A stretch of 64,000 nucleotides of DNA from Pyropia haitanensis (lineage: Eukaryota > Rhodophyta > Bangiophyceae > Bangiales > Bangiaceae): assembly GCA_008729055.1 (NCBI GenBank), contig SDUX01000010.1:1178001-1242000 (forward strand), read 5' to 3'. Shown one piece after another: positions 8,793 to 19,753 of this stretch. Each line of letters opens with the position of its first letter. The first letter of the stretch is position 1. Below the pieces are notes generated by a model. It worked only from the letters and a program-made list of their open reading frames with translations. It was not told the origin of the DNA and made no database searches. The translations under genes were made by a program, and so were the position numbers.

Positions 8793-11700
8793 ATGGCGTC
8801 GCCGTCGCTGAAGCTCGCCCCCTCCCCGCCGCGGGACGCCCCGCGTGGCGGCACGGGTGCCTTTCCTCCCCCCGCGGCTTCCCCCTTTTCTCCCGTGGAC
8901 GGTGAAGGCGTGGGCGACGGGCTGGGGGGGGGGGTTACCTCGTGCTCCACGACCTGGTCGGGGGCGGCGTCAGCCGTGTCGCCCCGCGGGCCGCCCTCCC
9001 ACTTGGGCTCGTCGCTAGGGGGGTGGGGGGGCGGCGGCGGCGGCAGCGGCGGCGGTCGTGGTGGTGGCGGTAGTGGCGTCGGCGGCTTGGGCGATGGTGG
9101 CCAGCGGGGGGAAGGGGGTTGGGCGTGGACCCCTCCACCGCCGTCGGCCTCCCGCCGGTTCGCGCCCATCATGGGGCCCCTGTCGATGAGCGGTGCCACC
9201 AGCAGCAGCTCCTCGCGGCAACTGTCAACCACCGGTTCTTCGGGTTCCCTCCACTCCTGCTTCTCCATGCCCGGCCGGCTCGTGGACCGCCTGTCGGTAG
9301 CGGGGGGGGGCGGCGGCGGCGGCGGCGGCCCCGGGGACGGGCTGGGGCTAGGGCTGGGGCTGGTCGCTGCCCCAGCGCCTGCCTCCTCGGCCGCCGTCAC
9401 CCCCCCCGCCTCAACCGAGGACGAAGAGCCCCTGCGGCCATTGTGGTCGGCGAGCCTTGCTCCCGCCTCCCCCCGCTCCCGCCCGCTCATTGGCGGCGGC
9501 AGCGGCGGCCTCATCCGTCCGACGCCTATCCGTCCAGCAGCGGTACTACCAGTGGCGCGGCCGGTGGCGTCGCTGCCAACGGCCGTGCACTCCGTGTCAC
9601 CTATGTCACCTGGCAGGGGAGGGGGAATCGGCGGCGGCAGTGGCGGCGGTGGCCACGGGGAGGGGCGGAGGGAGGAGCATGACAATAGCGGCGATGGCAA
9701 CCCATCTTCGCCGGCAGCAGTGCTTCGGGGGGCATCACTATCGTCCTTTGCGTCGCAAATGGGTGACGAGGGCGGGGTGGTGCGCCGCCGCCGGGGGCGG
9801 GTGAGTCTGGGCTCCAGCCTGGCCGGCGGTGGCGGCGGCGGTGCCCTCCGCACCGAATTGCTGACGCCACCCACGGGCACGCCGGCTGTTGGTGGCGACA
9901 GGGCGCCCACACACCGTGTGTCATCGCTTGCCAACCTGCAGCGCGCTGACTCGGGCGATGTTCTGGGGGCGTGGCGAGCGCACGGGACCGGGGACCGCCG
10001 CCGCATTGCACGGCACCAGTCGTGGGGGCCGGGGCGGCCGGCTGTGGCCGCCGCGGTGGCGACCGCCGCCGACGCGGCGGCTCCGCCGCGGACTTTTCGG
10101 CCTGTGTCCGTGCCCTTGTCGCTGCAGGACGCCGGTAGCCGCGGCAGTGGCACCGGCCGGCTCAGTGGCGGCGGTGGTACTAGCCGGCTTGGTGGTGGCG
10201 GTGTCGGCGGTGCCGGCTGCGGTGGCTTCATTCCCGCGCCCCAGTGTTGCCACTCACCCAGCTCGTCGGCGTCGGCCTCTTCTGCAGTCGCGGGCATTGG
10301 TAGAGCGGGCGAGGTCGGGGGGGGAGCGGCCGGGGGGGGCAGCCCCCCTGTCGGACCCGTCCCTCTTATTGGAGGTCGTGCACACGTGGCAGCTTGCGGC
10401 GGCGGGGCGGGCTATGGCAGCGCATGGCAGGAGGGAGGAGGCGGCCCCACATCCTCTACCGACTCGCTCGCGGCTGCGGCGGCAGGCGAGGGGGCGGGAA
10501 TACCCGACGGTGGCGGCGGCGGTGGCGTGCCCCCCCCTATTTCGGCAGTGGCCGCCACGGTGGCCTCGGTGACGGCGGCGGCGACGGCGGCACCCTCGGC
10601 CCCCACTGCCAGCCCACCCACCTCCTTGCGCTCCCGCCGAAAGCTGACGCGGGCGGGGCGGTCAAGCCGGGTACGCGTCAGCCGCCAAGCTGACGCTCCC
10701 GATGGGCGGTCGCGGTCACGGTCGCGATCGCGGTCGGGGTCCCCGCCCCGCTCCACGACTGGCCGGGCAGGTGCTGGCGGGGGTGGCGGCGTTGGAGGCG
10801 GCGGCAGGGTGTCGCCGGGAATAGAGCACCACTTGAGCTTGTCTGCCGGCCGCAACCTGTCCCGCCTGTGGTCCAAGACGGATGGGTCGGGCCGGCGGCC
10901 GCGGTCGCGCCTGGCCACTTCTGTGGCAGCCGCTGCGGACGGGGGACCACAGTCGGAGGGTTTGGCCTCGTCTCTGAGCGATTTGACTGCCGCGGCTGTG
11001 GCCAGGGGAGAGGGGGCGGTGGCGCCGTCGCTGCCGCCCAGCCCGCAGCCTCTGGTGCCGTTGGTGTCTTCGTCGCGTGGGCTTTACGGGAGGGGGGGGG
11101 TCGGCGGGGGCGGCGGCGGTGGTGACGGCTTTGATGACGCCGCCACCCCCGTGTCGCCAGCGGTGCCCGTGTCACTGTCGGGGGATTACGGCTTGAGCTG
11201 GCCCATACCTCCCCCCGGAGGATCTCCTGACCGTGGTGAGGGTGCGGAGCGGGGAACGTGGGGTGGCGCCGGGAGGGGGGATTCTTACCTGGTCGTGGAC
11301 GAGCCGCGTGCTTCACCGCCGTCCCCACTGCCGGCGTCGTCGCTGCCGGGGGTGGCAGCCGGCGAGGGGGGATCATCCGCCACGCGGCCCACCCCCCCTC
11401 TGATGTGGCTCGGCAAGAACGCTACCTTTTCGCGCAAGAAGAGCAACAGCGCCTCACCCGCCATTGCTGCTGCCGCCGCTGTGGACGAGATTGGAGGCGG
11501 AGTGGAGCCCATGGTGTCCATGCCCCCTCCGGTCACCCTGCGTTCTGGCGGCCGGCCGCTGTCCATCTCCAGACGTCACTGGCGGGCCGCCACCTTCCAC
11601 CGCACCCAGTCGAGCACAGCGGATTCCCACGAGGCGGACGCGGCGGCCGTGTCTGCCCCTTTGGCTGGCAGGGGTCCGCCAGCACGGGGTGATGGTGGCG

Positions 11701-12590
11701 GCAGTGGGGGCGCCCCCGGCAGGGGCGCTTCGAGTCATGGCGGGAGCAAAACCTTCCGCCCGTGGTCCTCTATCAGCCGCTCTCTTGGCAAGCCCGCCCC
11801 TCCGGCGGCGTCGCAGGCCTCGGCCACGTCTGCGACCAGTGACGGTGCGGCGCCGCCTTGGGCGTCACGCGTGTCGCTGTCGGCAGGCGACAGGGAGGGC
11901 AGGGGCGGCAGTGTGACTGGGGTGGGACTTGCCCCCTCGGGAGTACCCGTCGGCCGCCTGTCGCTGCCCGGCGACATGCACCTGATAGCAAACAGGGGCG
12001 GTGAGGCGGTCATGCCGCGCGGCATCGACGGTGGTAGTGGCGGCGGCGGCGACGGTATCGATAGCGGTGGCGGCGGCGGTGGCGGCGGCGGTGGCGGCGC
12101 TGGCCGTGGCGGTGGCGCTACCGTTGCTACCGTAGACGACGACGCGTGGAATGGGCGTGGCTGGGCAGGAAACCTGACCGTGTCGCCTCCGCGGGGCAGT
12201 GCCGGCGCACCCGCGGCCGCGGCGGGCAGACCACCACCGCCCCTGCCATCCACAGACGCTGCCGCGAGTGGCCCGCCGTCGCCCTCCGTGGCCGTGGTGG
12301 CGCTCGCCAGGCCGGCTGGCCACGGTGGCAGCGGCAGCCAAAAAAAGGGCAGCAGTCGGGCGCGTCTTAGCGGGAGGCGCCCCTCTGACGCTGCCCACGG
12401 GAGCGGGGCCACCACCGGCGGTGGCTGCGAGGTCGACGCGGCCGCCTCGGTGGCGAGTGGCGAGTCGGCGCCGTCGACCCGCCCGGGCGGCCGGCGGCCC
12501 CTGCTGGGTTCCCCCGGTGGGGGGGGGGTGGCGTCCGTGGCGCGCGCTCTCCTGACCATTCGCCGCCGGTTGCAGCAGCGTCGTCGGTAG
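8793..12590 (+). CDS. Large Ser/Gly/Pro-rich disordered protein, function unknown (1265 aa)
   Basis: An uninterrupted frame of 3.8 kb. The first ATG gives MASPSLKLAP; the frame is open 150 nt further upstream without another ATG. The protein has no globular domain that I recognise. It is Ser/Gly-rich with scattered basic phospho-site-like clusters: RRRIARHQSW, RSRRKLTRAGRSSR, an RS-dipeptide run followed by SGSPPRS (about residues 640-655), FSRKKSNSASP, FHRTQSSTADS and FRPWSSISRSL. It ends RRRLQQRRR. These clusters resemble basophilic-kinase or 14-3-3 sites, so a phosphorylated scaffold or RNA-associated protein is possible, but that is inference. Coding status rests on frame length; the complementary strand is open only in pieces. 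Confidence 0.6.
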   Translation: MASPSLKLAPSPPRDAPRGGTGAFPPPAASPFSPVDGEGVGDGLGGGVTSCSTTWSGAASAVSPRGPPSHLGSSLGGWGGGGGGSGGGRGGGGSGVGGLGDGGQRGEGGWAWTPPPPSASRRFAPIMGPLSMSGATSSSSSRQLSTTGSSGSLHSCFSMPGRLVDRLSVAGGGGGGGGGPGDGLGLGLGLVAAPAPASSAAVTPPASTEDEEPLRPLWSASLAPASPRSRPLIGGGSGGLIRPTPIRPAAVLPVARPVASLPTAVHSVSPMSPGRGGGIGGGSGGGGHGEGRREEHDNSGDGNPSSPAAVLRGASLSSFASQMGDEGGVVRRRRGRVSLGSSLAGGGGGGALRTELLTPPTGTPAVGGDRAPTHRVSSLANLQRADSGDVLGAWRAHGTGDRRRIARHQSWGPGRPAVAAAVATAADAAAPPRTFRPVSVPLSLQDAGSRGSGTGRLSGGGGTSRLGGGGVGGAGCGGFIPAPQCCHSPSSSASASSAVAGIGRAGEVGGGAAGGGSPPVGPVPLIGGRAHVAACGGGAGYGSAWQEGGGGPTSSTDSLAAAAAGEGAGIPDGGGGGGVPPPISAVAATVASVTAAATAAPSAPTASPPTSLRSRRKLTRAGRSSRVRVSRQADAPDGRSRSRSRSRSGSPPRSTTGRAGAGGGGGVGGGGRVSPGIEHHLSLSAGRNLSRLWSKTDGSGRRPRSRLATSVAAAADGGPQSEGLASSLSDLTAAAVARGEGAVAPSLPPSPQPLVPLVSSSRGLYGRGGVGGGGGGGDGFDDAATPVSPAVPVSLSGDYGLSWPIPPPGGSPDRGEGAERGTWGGAGRGDSYLVVDEPRASPPSPLPASSLPGVAAGEGGSSATRPTPPLMWLGKNATFSRKKSNSASPAIAAAAAVDEIGGGVEPMVSMPPPVTLRSGGRPLSISRRHWRAATFHRTQSSTADSHEADAAAVSAPLAGRGPPARGDGGGSGGAPGRGASSHGGSKTFRPWSSISRSLGKPAPPAASQASATSATSDGAAPPWASRVSLSAGDREGRGGSVTGVGLAPSGVPVGRLSLPGDMHLIANRGGEAVMPRGIDGGSGGGGDGIDSGGGGGGGGGGGAGRGGGATVATVDDDAWNGRGWAGNLTVSPPRGSAGAPAAAAGRPPPPLPSTDAAASGPPSPSVAVVALARPAGHGGSGSQKKGSSRARLSGRRPSDAAHGSGATTGGGCEVDAAASVASGESAPSTRPGGRRPLLGSPGGGGVASVARALLTIRRRLQQRRR

Positions 12591-13129
12591 CAAATGGCTG
12601 GGGTTGCAATGCGGGTCAGGGGCGCAGGGGGGCGCGTAGGCTCTTAACACGAGGGAGCTGGCCTGCACGCTACATACAGCCAGGGCATTAGCGCAAGAGG
12701 TGTACCAATTTCAGACGAATGATGGGCGCGTGTAGGTGAGGGCCCCAGGCCACAGGTCGTACCACGAGGCACAACGCCACACATGACGGATACACACCGC
12801 GAGATACGGGACATGCAGAGGCTCCCGTGCAATCGTCATGAATCAGAAGCGGCCCAAGTTGTCGAGGCGTCCTCCCAGCACACAAATCAGGACAAACAAG
12901 AAAACAATGCACGGCGTTGCACCTGAGCCCTACCCGACCACGACGCCGGCAACACACCCAATCGCCTACAGGTGAGTCCCGGCCGCGCGTCGCCCTTACC
13001 CTAGGCGCGCCTCGACTCCACCTACACACCTTTCACGGCCGCTTCCCTCCCACCGCCCCACCCACTCACTCCGAGGACCCTCCGCTGTCAACCCCTGCCG
13101 TCACCCCCTTCCCAGATTCGCAAAGTGGC
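12591..13129. other. Spacer, moderate GC, between convergent genes
   Basis: 3' flanks of the disordered-protein gene (+) and the ATP-grasp gene (-). No gene or RNA recognised. Confidence 0.6.
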
Positions 13130-15219
13130 TCAGCCAGTAACGTCAACGATCTTGCCAAACGGATAGGCGTGGTCTGGGAAGAACCAACCCCGCTCCGCCC
13201 CTGGCCGCTTGGCCTCCACGGGTACCCTCAGGTCACGCACCACCTCGCGGATGCACGCCACCGCGTCGGCAGACGATGTCGTCGAGATAACAATCACCTC
13301 GGCCAGCCAGTCGGGAACCCCATCCTCGGGCCCCTGCACAACGTCGCCTTCGCGCTTGAAGTAGTTGACCTTGTGCACCATCGGAGAGCTCAGTAGCTCC
13401 TCCAGCCATGTCGATGATGTGACGGTGCCGGAGAAGGGAGCGTTCATGGCCGTCTCGGCAAAAAAGACCTTGGGCGCCGCCGCAATCACCGGCCGGATGG
13501 GGATCTTGAGTGCCGACATGGCGTGCTCCTCCACCAGGTCCACCCCCCAGGCGTGGAGGTTGGCGTCCCGCACAGAGACGCCGCCCATCCGCGCGTTCAC
13601 CTCAATGAGCCGCGGCCCACGAGACGTGTACTTACACTCGATGTGGAAGGCACCAGCACGGAAGCCAAGCGCAAGCGTCGAGTCGACGGCAAGCTTGACC
13701 AGCTCCGCCTGCCGGTCCGTGGGGTACATGGACGGGCAGTTGGTGCCCGTCTCCTGGAACCAAGGCTCCCAGCACGCCCAATTGTCCGACACCTTGGAGT
13801 ACACGACGGTCCCGTCCGACAGCAGCACGTCAATGTCAAACTCGTCCCCGTCGTAAAACTCCTCCAGCACCAGCTCCGTCCCTTGGGCCCACAGCGACTC
13901 GGAGCTGGTCGCGATGCTGTCCGCAATCTTGCGGTAAGCCACCAGCGCCGCCTCCTTGTCATTGACACGGCTGACGCCCATGGAGGCCAGCCCAAAGACG
14001 GGCTTTAGGATGGCGGGGAAGCCGACCAGCTCGCACGCCGCCAGCAGGTCCTCCTCTGTGCGCACCGAGCTAAAGCGGGGGACGGGGAGCCCACAGGCAG
14101 ACATCACTTGCCGCGTGACGCGCTTGTTGCGCGCCTGGTCGCAGGCAGAAACGGGGTTGGTCTCCACGCCCAGCGCCGTCGCCACGCGGGCGGCGAGCGA
14201 GACTGCACGGGAGAGAAAAGTCGGAACGCAAAAGAGCAACGGGTCAACAAGCGTATGCCATTCCATAACCGTAGGGGCGTGGACACGGGGCCGTAACCGA
14301 GAGAACAGCACGGCAAGAAGAGCACCGAGGCACACAGCAGCAGGGTCAGACACAGAAGGTCAGAAGACGGAACCACCAAACCCTCGCCACTCACGGCTTG
14401 CGGTTTGGCACTGCGGAGCAGTCCGCCCCGTGGCAACCCCACGAGGGCCGTCTCACCCGGCCAGTACCGCAACCACGCAGGCGCTTGCAGCGCCAGCACC
14501 TCCGCCTCACAAGCGGCCACCTCACCCCGTGCACACCAACACCAGTGCACGTCACCAACCCTCCTCCCCTCCCAGCAGCACGTACCAGCCTCCTCGTAAA
14601 AGGTGGTCACCCCATCAAAGGACAGCTCCAGCGACAGCAAAATGTCCATCGCACGCTGAAACACCGTGTCGTGCTCGGTAAAGTCAATCTCGATAAACTC
14701 TGCAATCACACCCTCCTCCGCCGCCGCCCGCCACACCGTGTCGGGCCCGTCCATAATCGTCACCGCCACGCCCAGCTCCTTGAGGCGCTCGTAGATGAAG
14801 CGCTTCCCCGAGTAGCCGCCCTGGATGACGAGCAGGTTCGCGCCGCGGAGGAGCTTCCGCCGCAGCCGCTGCGCATCGTCCGACGCGACGGTCAGGCGGC
14901 TCGGCTTAACCGACGGGAGGTGCGAAAAGACGGGCGACAGGAAGCTGCTGCCCGGCGACGGGGAGCCCATCGACTTGTACCGCTCAAACGCCGGGTCCGT
15001 CGCGGGCAGCAGCCGCGCAGACGGGGGGAGGAAGTTGGCACGCAGGCTCGACGCGAGCGACCCGACGTCGTGCTCCCCGTCGCCGCCGTCCGCATCGTCC
15101 CGCCCCGAGCCGTCATCATCCTCCCAGTCATCGACGGTGGGGATGCGCTCGACCTGGGAGCGCGGCAGCCGCCGCTGGTTGAGCGAGTAGTCGATCGGCA
15201 CGGAGCCATAGGACGTCAT
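13130..15219 (-). CDS. Carnosine-synthase-like ATP-grasp ligase (2 exons)
   Basis: Exon 1 is 14586-15219 and exon 2 is 13130-14202. The intron of 383 nt has donor GTACGT and acceptor CCCGTGCAG. The join gives FYEEAVSLAARVATALG, matching the FxEDxxxLAAxLxExLGLP segment of CARNS1. The product is 568 aa. Residues 1-70 are an acidic disordered leader. The Rossmann-like pre-ATP-grasp region has LLVIQGGYSGKRFIYERL. The ATP-grasp fold has ARNKRVTRQVM, FPAILKPVFGLASMGV (P-loop-like Gly region), LVLEEFYDGDEFDIDVLL and the metal-binding LIEVNARMGG (about 405-415). CARNS1 joins beta-alanine or GABA to histidine, but the algal substrate is unknown. The start ATG at 15219 (MTSYGSVPIDYSLNQ) was preferred because upstream in-frame codons are non-ATG. 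Codon use is less extreme than in neighbours. Confidence 0.85.
14203..14585 (-). other. Intron of the ATP-grasp gene
   Basis: GT-AG intron with donor G|GTACGT and a pyrimidine-rich TTTTCTCTCCC before the CAG acceptor. It preserves phase 1 on both sides. Confidence 0.85.
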
Positions 15220-15671
15220 GGTTGCCCCACAGGCCGCGCCACACACAGCGCCAGTTGCGATGCACACCCGGGGGGGGGGGGGGAGTCGAGGGGAGGGGGA
15301 GTGGCGGGAAGAGCAGCGCGGGGAAGGTCGCCGCGGTGGGGAGGACGCTGCGCTTCTGCAGCGTGGACACAGCGGTCACGGGGGGTGCGTGTGTGCAGTG
15401 CAGCGGGAGGCTGCAGCGGTGGTGATAGAGCCCAGCACTGCAGCCTGCTGTACAGCCGCACGCCCGTCGGGTGACCCCGCCCGCCCTCTCTCTCGCCGCC
15501 ACGCGCCGACAGGGTGGCTTGTGATGGCAGCGCCGCACCCACAACTAGGCGACAGGTAGGTACCCTGCGTGCGGGGGTGGGAGCAGACCGGGCGCTGTGC
15601 CCGTGGCGTGTACCCCCCCGCACGCGCTGCTACCGACACCGACGCGGCTGCCTGTTGCAGCGCCGCCGCCT

Positions 15672-15729
<58 letters not shown>

Positions 15730-16606
15730 CGGCCGCCGCCGCCGCCGGCCGCCGGCTCGCGGAGGGATCCCCCCACCGATTGGCCGGCGGGGACCCACGC
15801 CGGTCCGCGCGGGCCAGCCGCCGCCGCCACGCGCCCGCCCCACACGCCCGCGGCGGTGGCCGCCAGGGCTGCACCCCTGTTTCCATCCTGGAGCCGTCGC
15901 GTGTCACCCCCCCCCTCCCCCCACCGCCGTGTCCCGCTGCCAGTGGCGCACGCCCCGGGGTACAAACGGCCGCGGAGGCGTCGGCGGGGGGGGGTTGGCG
16001 GCGTGATCCCCCCCAAGCACACGCACAACCGAGGCATTCAAAACACAACAGCGGAACAGACGGGCCACGCCCGTTCGCAGCAGTTGAGATACTGGGCAAT
16101 AGGCGTGGTGGGGGGGGGGGGGGGGGGGGCGGGGGGGGGGCCGCGACCGGCCGGGACGGAACCAGCCCGACGGGCGCGAATCGGGGGGTGCAGAGCGCCC
16201 GGGGCAAGAGTTGCGTCACTCTCCAGGGGGGTGGGGAGGCGTCGTGGCCGCTCGGCGTCGGGGGTGCGGCTTGCATCCGCCGCGGGGCTCGATGGGCCCA
16301 CGAAATGGGGGGTGTGCAGGCATGGAGGACGAGCCTGTCGCGCGACCGGCGCGGCGGGGTTGCATGTGATCTGCCGTGTCCGAGCGGCGGGGTCCAGACC
16401 CCGCCGGCGGGGTGTGACGTGTACGACCGTGAGCCATTGAATGACTCAACCGATTGAATCAAGATCCCCGAATCGATCGATACTGTGGGATCCACAATTG
16501 TTCGTCCATGGGAATGCTACTGTACGGGAGGACACCCTGTGCAGTCGTCGGCCCGGCCGTGCAGGGCCATCATAAGTACACACGCTACGGCCACATGCAG
16601 GCGTCC
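15220..16606. other. Spacer with a (GCC)n array and long G runs
   Basis: Upstream region of the ATP-grasp gene. A near-perfect (CCG)n microsatellite lies at about 15668-15729. G runs occur at 15270-15281 and 16110-16140. 16430-16600 is a low-GC patch. No convincing gene. Confidence 0.5.
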
Positions 16607-16780
16607 TCATCGTTTTCGCGTCAGGTCGTCGTCGTCGTACGGCCGAGTGGGGAGAAACGCGGGGAGCTCCACGAGGGACAGGGGGGTGTTGGGAACGCCG
16701 GCGGCGGCGGCAGCGGTGGCGGCCGCGGCGGCGCGCTCCAATTTGGCCGGCCGCCCGCCGCGACACCGTCCCGGCTCGGG
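16607..16780 (-). CDS. Possible 3'-terminal exon of an unrecognised gene
   Basis: On this strand a frame ending in TGA at 16607-16609 reads RPAKLERAAA, then an Ala-rich stretch, GVPNTPLSLVELPAFLPTRPY, DDDDL and TRKR. The composition (LVELPAFLPT, acidic cluster) looks more protein-like than surrounding chance frames. The frame has no ATG nearby, so if real it needs an upstream exon in the very GC-rich 16.8-17.9 kb region. The boundary on the right is arbitrary. Confidence 0.22.
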   Translation of the reverse strand, partial: PEPGRCRGGRPAKLERAAAAATAAAAAGVPNTPLSLVELPAFLPTRPYDDDDLTRKR

Positions 16781-17751
16781 CGGTGCGTGACGCCCCCCCC
16801 CCCCCCCCCCGACGCCCCCCCCCTCCCCCCGTCCGTGGCACGGACGTCACGGCGGTGACCCCGCCACGCACCGCCCCCGAGCGGGCGCACCGCCGCCGCC
16901 CGCGACGCGCCGCCACTCCCGCCTCCCGCCCCCCCCCCCGTCGTCTGCTACGGGCGGCCGCTCCCTCTGGGGCGCGTCGGACGGGGATGGCGGCCGGGTC
17001 GGCGGCGGGCGGCGTCGCGCTGCCAAGGTTGCCGCCGCGGCTGGCGCCGGCGTCGGGCGTTTGGGTAGGCGGGGGCCCAGCCGCCGCGCCGCCGTCCTGG
17101 CTGCCGACTGTCGGTCGGGGGGGCGGGGTGGTGCGGAGGGGCACTGGCGCGGCGCTGGTGGCGAGAGCCCAAACGGCGCGCCCCCCAGTACGCCCGCTTC
17201 CCGTGCGCATGCAACGACGCACCGCGCGCAGGCTCCCATCCTGTCACGAGCTGTCACAGAGGAATATTCACGCTCGTAGCCGCCGCCGCGGTTGCGGAGC
17301 GGGTGGGCCCGTCCCGCCTCTCTCCCCCGCGAGAAGAGCGCGGGACGCCGCCGCCGCCACCACCGCCGCCACCACCGCCGCTGCCAGCCCCTGCCCCTGC
17401 TTGGCGGGCACGGCGCACGAGCCGCGGCGCGGCCGTGCGCCCCCCCCCCCCCCCCCCCGCCCCAACCCCCCCCCCCCCCCCGCGACGGGTTTCCGTTGCG
17501 CAGGCGCGCCCACCCCCCCCGGTGCCGCGCCCCCCCCCCCCCCCCCCTCCCCCTGGTGCGTGCCACCCCCACGCACACACCCAGCCGCCGCTGTCGCCAC
17601 CGCCACGCCCTCCCTGGTACGCCGCCGCCGCGCCGGGTGCGGCGGCGGTGGCGCGAGTGGTGACCGACGCCCGCGCCACGCGTGGCGGTCACGCCCGCCG
17701 ACGCGCAGCGGCGGCAGCGGCGGCGGCAGCGGCGGCAGCGGCGGCAGCGTC

Positions 17752-17818
<67 letters not shown>

Positions 17819-18245
17819 GTGTGCGGCCGCCACGGGCGGTCGGCCACGCGGGGTGCCGCACCGCCCCGTGCGTGGCGGGGCGCGGCGGCGGAGGGCGGTG
17901 TGCCGGGAGAGAACCGCGCCGCCGCCGCTGCCGCCGCCGCCGCCGTGCTCGGCGGTGCGGAGCAGACGCGGCGGGCGGTCCACGGCGGGTGACGGCGGCG
18001 CGCGCGAGCGACGCGCGCCGCCGGCGGGAGCGGGGGGGGGTCACCGCGCCGGCCGCCGTGCGCGCCGCGCCGCGGTGCCGGGGCGGTTCTCGCGGGGGGG
18101 GGCGACGACGCGCGCGGGGGCGGTCCCGTCGGTGGGCGGCCGACGCGAGGCACGACCCGTCTGCTGTCCCCGCTGCTGTGCCACGGGCAACGGCCGCCTT
18201 CCGCCCCGCCCCGCCACCGTCGCCGCCGCCGCCGCCGTCGCCGCC

Positions 18246-18279
<34 letters not shown>

Positions 18280-18287
18280 GCGGCGTC
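16781..18287. other. Extremely GC-rich spacer with C runs and GGC/CCG arrays
   Basis: C runs at 16795-16810, 17439-17458, 17467-17480 and 17530-17546, and GGC arrays at 17700-17815. Several long frames are open here on both strands simultaneously, which is a composition effect. I cannot support a gene, apart from the possible exon to the left. Confidence 0.4.
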
Positions 18288-18488
18288 ATGCCCCACCACC
18301 GCGGCCGCGTCGGCCGGTTTGCGCTCACCGCCGCGGCGGGGGTGGCGCTGACGCTCGCCGCCTGGGCCGCCACCGCCGCGTCGGTGGCGCGCGCGCCGCG
18401 GGCGGACGACGCGCGCGGCGGTGGGTGGGGGGGGGGTGGTGCCGGCGGTGGGGGTGGCGGCGGCCACAGCGGCGGCGGCGGTGGGGGT

Positions 18489-18519
<31 letters not shown>

Positions 18520-19356
18520 GGGGTGTGCCGCGGGTACGAGGCAGGGCGGCGGGCCGCGGCCGCCTGGCGGGCGCCGTCGGCGTCGGGCGGACGGGGGCGC
18601 CCGCGGCGGACGCGAGCGCCCGCGACGCCGACGATGGGCGGCTGGACCGGGCCGCCGCCGCCGCTGACGATGCCGCCTGGGCCGCCGCCGACGACGACGC
18701 TGACGCTGCCGCCGCCGCCACCGTTGGCGACAGCAGAGCCGACGGCGGCGCCGACGGCGGCGGGCCCACCCCCCCCCGCCCCCCCCCCCTCCCCCCCCCG
18801 GCCCTCTCCGCGGCCGCCGCCGCCGCGTCCGCCACCGGCCGCTACTACTTCCCCCACTGGACTGGCGGCGGGCAGCTCAACAACCAGCTCGTCCGCGTCG
18901 CGCACCTCCTCCAGGCCGCCCGCCTCGCCGGCGGCGTCGTCGTCCTCCCCCCGTCGGCCGTGGCGACGGCGGCGCCTCGTGCCGCGTCGGCGCGTGGCTG
19001 GACCGCACCGCGCTGGCGGCGGGCTGGCCGTCGGTGGATGGGGGGGCGCTGCTCGACTCCGCGGCGGGCCGGCGGCTGCTCGACGCGGGGCTGCTCGCGG
19101 TGGACCGGCAGGGGTGCATTGGGCCGGGCCGCCGGAGGGGGGGGGGGGGGGGGAGGAGGGCGCGGGCACCGTCGCGGTGCTGCCGGATTGGGTGCGGGGG
19201 GCGCGGGGGGGGTGTGGCGAGCTGACCCGCCTGACGTATGTGGGCGCCAATACGCTCGACGGGGGAGGCGGCGGGGGGGGGTGGACGCCGCCTCGGCAGG
19301 CGGCGGCGGCAGCGGCGGCGGCGGCGGGCGGCGGTGGAGCCAACCGCACGGACGGG

Positions 19357-19406
<50 letters not shown>

Positions 19407-19716
19407 CGGGGAGCCCGCCCCCCCCTTTATGGGCCTGTTTAGCAGCGGCAGCTTCCACTACTGCGCCCGCCGGCTGAGCGGCTGGCTCCCCGCGTGGCGG
19501 TCCCTCCGCCCCCACCCCGCCCTCGCCGCCGCCGCCGCCGCTTACGTCACCGCCGCCGCCGCGCCGGTCGTGGCGGTGCACGTGCGGGACCTCGAGGACG
19601 GCCACGCGCCGGCGGTGCTCGCCGCCGTGGACGGCGTCGCGGCGGAGATTGACGCCGCCCTCGGCGCGTACGCGGGGGAGGGCGCCGCCGCGGACGACGC
19701 CGACAGTGGCGGCGGC

Positions 19717-19753
<37 letters not shown>

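Noticed and set aside
8606..12590. Several long open frames on the strand opposite the 1265-residue gene
   Set aside because: They are mirror effects of GC-rich codons and are broken into pieces. Only the + frame is continuous over 3.8 kb.
16783..18351. A 522-codon + frame and overlapping minus frames of up to ~690 codons across 17.3-19.3 kb
   Set aside because: All are Arg/Pro/Ala/Gly noise from CCG/GGC arrays, open on both strands at once, and the minus frame overlaps the glycosyltransferase motifs.
18947..19152. Programmed ribosomal frameshifting in the O-fucosyltransferase-like gene
   Set aside because: No downstream pseudoknot could be argued for. The same kind of break occurs at G/C runs in unrelated genes, so sequence error is simpler.
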